From: Caballeronia megalochromosomata
GTDB taxonomy: Bacteria > Pseudomonadota > Gammaproteobacteria > Burkholderiales > Burkholderiaceae
Assembly (NCBI GenBank): GCA_001580565.1
Contig: LRBF01000262.1
Coordinates: 1-64,000 of the forward strand
DNA: 64,000 nucleotides
Direction: 5' to 3'
Part shown: in pieces, positions 61,937-64,000 of the stretch
Position numbering within the stretch: position 1 is the stretch's first letter
How the letters are laid out: each line of letters starts with the position of its first letter
Notes under the pieces: generated by a model
Seen by the model: only the letters and a program-made list of their open reading frames with translations
What the model was told of the DNA's origin: nothing
The model's database searches: none
Made by a program: the position numbers and the translations under genes

Positions 61937-62722
61937 ATGGCAGTCAAGACAGGCGCAAAAGAATCACCTGAAAGCGAGCCGGAATACGTGATGGGGCTGG
62001 AAAAAGGGCTATCCATCATCGAAGCATTCGGGATGAAAAAAGGGCCGTTGACATTGACACAGGCTGCGGAGATAACCGGCCATACGAAGGGCTCGGTACG
62101 GCGCAGTTTGCTAACTTTGTGCAGGTTGGGCTATGCCGCGCAGAACGGTCACAGCTATGTCCTCGCGCCGCGCGCTTTGCGGCTGGGCTACGCGTATGTT
62201 GTCTCGGACCCGTTGACCAAGATCGCACAGCCTGTCCTGGAGATCGCTAGCGAGCGTACGCAAGAGTCTGCATCGATCGCCGTACTGGATTCGCAGGATG
62301 CAGTCTTCGTCGCGCGCTCGACGCACCGGCGCAGCCTGTCCAGCGGTCTCGGCGTTGGCTCGCGCCTGCCTGCTTACTGTAGCGCTACAGGCCGCGTGCT
62401 TTTGTCAGGCCGTCCATCTGCCGAGGTGCGATTCATGTTGAACAGAATGGCGCGTCCTGCGCTGACGCCTCACACCCGCACTACGACCAGCAGCATCATG
62501 AAGGAGATCGAGTTTGCGAGTAGACACGGGTATGCGATCATCGATGAAGAACTGGAGATCGGTATTCGCTCAATCGCTGTTCCGATCAGGAATGCACGCG
62601 GAGAAATGATTGCAGCCATGAGCCTCTCGGTCTCCACGAGCCGGATGAGCCGCGAAGGTGTCGTGGAGCACCTTTTGCCGGAACTCGAAATCGCACGGCG
62701 CCACCTCGCCACGTTGCTGTAA
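61937..62722 (+). CDS. IclR-family regulator 1
   Basis: 261 aa from ATG 61937 (GAGG upstream; the ORF begins at a weaker TTG). N-terminal winged HTH (GLEKGLSIIEAFGMKKGPLTLTQAAEITGHTKGSVRRSLLTLCRLGYA) and C-terminal effector domain (LPAYCSATGRVLLSG, HGYAIIDEELEIGIRSIAVPI). Typical PcaR/PobR-like IclR protein responding to an aromatic or carboxylic acid. Divergent from the SDR-ALDH operon and convergent with its paralogue at 62773. Confidence 0.92.
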   Translation: MAVKTGAKESPESEPEYVMGLEKGLSIIEAFGMKKGPLTLTQAAEITGHTKGSVRRSLLTLCRLGYAAQNGHSYVLAPRALRLGYAYVVSDPLTKIAQPVLEIASERTQESASIAVLDSQDAVFVARSTHRRSLSSGLGVGSRLPAYCSATGRVLLSGRPSAEVRFMLNRMARPALTPHTRTTTSSIMKEIEFASRHGYAIIDEELEIGIRSIAVPIRNARGEMIAAMSLSVSTSRMSREGVVEHLLPELEIARRHLATLL

Positions 62723-62772
62723 CGCTTCGTTCGATCTCGGACAGCGTAGGGAAGTCCGTGTTACAAGGCGTT

Positions 62773-63603
62773 TTACAGCGAGCGTTGCAACCGCCCGGCC
62801 GTCTCACGTAGCGTCGGCAAAAAACTTTCTCGCAGTGTTTCGATGCTCACGCGCCCCGAAAAAACGCTCACGCTCAGCGCCGCCACGACTTGCCCGGCGC
62901 CGTTCTTCACCGGTACGGCCATCGCCGACATACCGATTTCCAACTCTTCGTCGCTGATCGCGTAACCGTCCACCACCGCGCGCCTGATCGCCTTCAGCAC
63001 GCCGTCGACATTCGCCACTGTGCGATTAGTGAGGCGCTTCATGGGCACGCTTTCCAGATGTGCCCGCGTCTGTTGTTCAGGCAGATCGCCCAGCAGAACG
63101 CGCCCTGTGGCTGAGCAATAGGCGGGCAGGCGACCGCCGAGCTTCACGCCCGTCGACACGATACGGACTGCCTCGGCGCGTGCGATGAACACGGCATAAC
63201 CCTCGTCCAGCACGGCCAGTGACACGGACTCCTGTAGCTTGTCGCGCGCGATCGCTAAAAGGGGTTGCGCAATCTGCGGTAAGGACGATGTGCTGAGGTA
63301 TGCGCCACCCAGCCTCAGCATGCGCGGCAACGGCGTGAAGAATTTTCCGTCGTGCGCGAGATAGCCGAGATCGACGAGCGTCAGCAGGCAACGCCGCGCT
63401 GCGGGGCGGCTCAATTCGGCCAGTTGCGCGGCGTCAGAGACGGTCATGCGTGTGGTGTTCGCGCCGAAGGCTTCGATGATCGCCAAACCCTTCGCTAGTC
63501 CCCCCATTCCTTCCTTCGCCCGGTTCTCGGTTGACGCGTCTCCATCCGTCACAGGCGACGAGTCACCGGTTCGCGTATTGACAGGCCTTTTTATGGATGT
63601 CAT
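62773..63603 (-). CDS. IclR-family regulator 2
   Basis: 276 aa from ATG 63603; the longer ORF to 63642 would read into the operator. Same layout as regulator 1: HTH (GLAKGLAIIEAFGANTTRMTVSDAAQLAELSRPAARRCLLTLVDLGYL) and effector domain (LPAYCSATGRVLLGD, DGYAISDEELEIGMSAMAVPV). The N-terminal 40 residues are polar. Divergent from the Rieske oxygenase gene at 63727 and likely to regulate it. Probably an old duplicate of regulator 1, since both operators are similar. Confidence 0.92.
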   Translation of the reverse strand: MTSIKRPVNTRTGDSSPVTDGDASTENRAKEGMGGLAKGLAIIEAFGANTTRMTVSDAAQLAELSRPAARRCLLTLVDLGYLAHDGKFFTPLPRMLRLGGAYLSTSSLPQIAQPLLAIARDKLQESVSLAVLDEGYAVFIARAEAVRIVSTGVKLGGRLPAYCSATGRVLLGDLPEQQTRAHLESVPMKRLTNRTVANVDGVLKAIRRAVVDGYAISDEELEIGMSAMAVPVKNGAGQVVAALSVSVFSGRVSIETLRESFLPTLRETAGRLQRSL

Positions 63604-63624
63604 ATTGGTTCCAATATCGAACAA

Positions 63625-63639
63625 TGTACGGTATTCGAA
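63625..63639 (+). promoter_or_regulatory. IclR operator candidate, copy of 61908-61922
   Basis: TGTACGGTATTCGAA differs from TGTACGGAATTCGAA before the first IclR gene by one base. It lies 22 bp before the start of regulator 2 and about 88 bp before the oxygenase start. Confidence 0.65.
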
Positions 63640-63726
63640 CACATCGAAAACGGGCTGTCAACGACGGCCTCGACTCGGTCTCTCGGAATCTTGCGTTCGG
63701 CAAACGCCAGCTATGGAGTCAGCGAC

Positions 63727-64000
63727 TTGAACATCATCCCCATTCAACCGGCGCCCCGCGCCACTGTCCAGTGGCCCGTCGAGGGTGTCACGCGCGTACC
63801 CTATGCACTGTTCCAGAGCGAAGATGTATATGCGGATGAACAGGTAGCGATCTTTCGTGGTCCGCACTGGAGTTATCTCTGCCTCGAAGCCGAATTGCAG
63901 AATTCAGGCGACTTCCGCAGTACGTTCGTCGGCGATGCTCCGGTGGTCGTCACGCGCGACACGGACGGCGAGCTCTATGCATTCGAAAACCGGTGCGCTC
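63727..64000 (+). CDS. Rieske ring-hydroxylating oxygenase alpha subunit (partial, runs off right edge)
   Basis: The first 91 codons are visible. I start at TTG 63727 because GGAG (63715-63718) lies 8 nt before it and no ATG is in frame. The translation runs PIQPAPRATVQWPVEGVTRV, DVYADEQVAIFRGPHWSYLCLEAEL, DFRSTFVGDAPVVVTRDTDGELYAFENRCA and is cut exactly at the first Cys of the Rieske C-x-H motif. It resembles the alpha subunit of aromatic-ring dioxygenases such as anthranilate/benzoate or salicylate types. Likely controlled by the divergent IclR protein. Confidence 0.85.
   Translation, partial: MNIIPIQPAPRATVQWPVEGVTRVPYALFQSEDVYADEQVAIFRGPHWSYLCLEAELQNSGDFRSTFVGDAPVVVTRDTDGELYAFENRCA

Overview
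The window is high-GC DNA with Burkholderiaceae character, most likely Caballeronia or Paraburkholderia. The grounds are the porin type, the dense LysR/IclR/amidohydrolase content and a dispersed hairpin repeat near the left edge that I know from these genera. The first 61 bases are not trustworthy: positions 29-61 match an Illumina Nextera transposase adapter with one mismatch, so the left edge is probably a contig end with untrimmed adapter.

Layout. (1) 0.3-5.4 kb: a leftward operon of a 2-hydroxycarboxylate (CitS-type) symporter, a DctB-like sensor kinase and a DctD-like sigma-54 activator. Its control region has a full-consensus -24/-12 promoter, a candidate IHF site and two CTGA-N4-TCAG dyads spaced three helical turns apart. 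(2) 5.4-6.9 kb: GNAT acetyltransferase, secreted FKBP, small lipoprotein. (3) 7-18.3 kb: an uptake and catabolism island for a nitrogenous compound, with an MFS carrier, two LysR regulators, a porin, a DUF3311/SSS symporter pair, two cytosine-deaminase-like amidohydrolases, one ATZ/TRZ-like amidohydrolase and ureidoglycine aminohydrolase (allE). The two divergent arms share a 25-bp operator-like sequence, identical at 22 positions. (4) 19-25.3 kb: a giant glycine-rich autotransporter. (5) 25.4-27.2 kb: CBS-BON protein, small membrane protein, exported protein.

(6) 27.4-48.1 kb is the most unusual part: a compact contractile injection system (CIS) of the extracellular/phage-tail-like type. It has a Pvc16-like protein, sheath, tube, CIS_tube protein, VgrG-like spike, PAAR-like tip, gp25-like wedge, baseplate-J protein fused to a beta-propeller, and a TIGR02242-type tail protein. 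On the same strand follow membrane proteins (Ig-TM-PASTA-Cys-rich, a two-TM protein, an anchored protein and a polytopic protein), then a TPR-CHAT protease, a GH24 lysozyme and a C14 caspase-like protease with a DUF4384-like tail. A FecR-like lipoprotein and a LapG-like cysteine protease face them convergently. I see no AAA+ ATPase, tape-measure protein or T6SS membrane-complex gene. The arrangement suggests a membrane-associated CIS coupled to caspase-type proteolysis and peptidoglycan lysis, possibly a cell-death or lysis device. That is inference.

(7) 48.7-64 kb: small-molecule catabolic and stress genes: LysR/pirin/DoxX/zinc-less ADH, SnoaL+SDR, MarR, Gfo/Idh-like, SnoaL, BKACE-like enzyme, orphan sugar-type binding protein, aldehyde dehydrogenase+SDR, two IclR paralogues with a shared 15-bp upstream motif, and the first 91 codons of a Rieske oxygenase alpha subunit running off the right edge.

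No rRNA, tRNA, CRISPR array, transposase or integrase was recognised.
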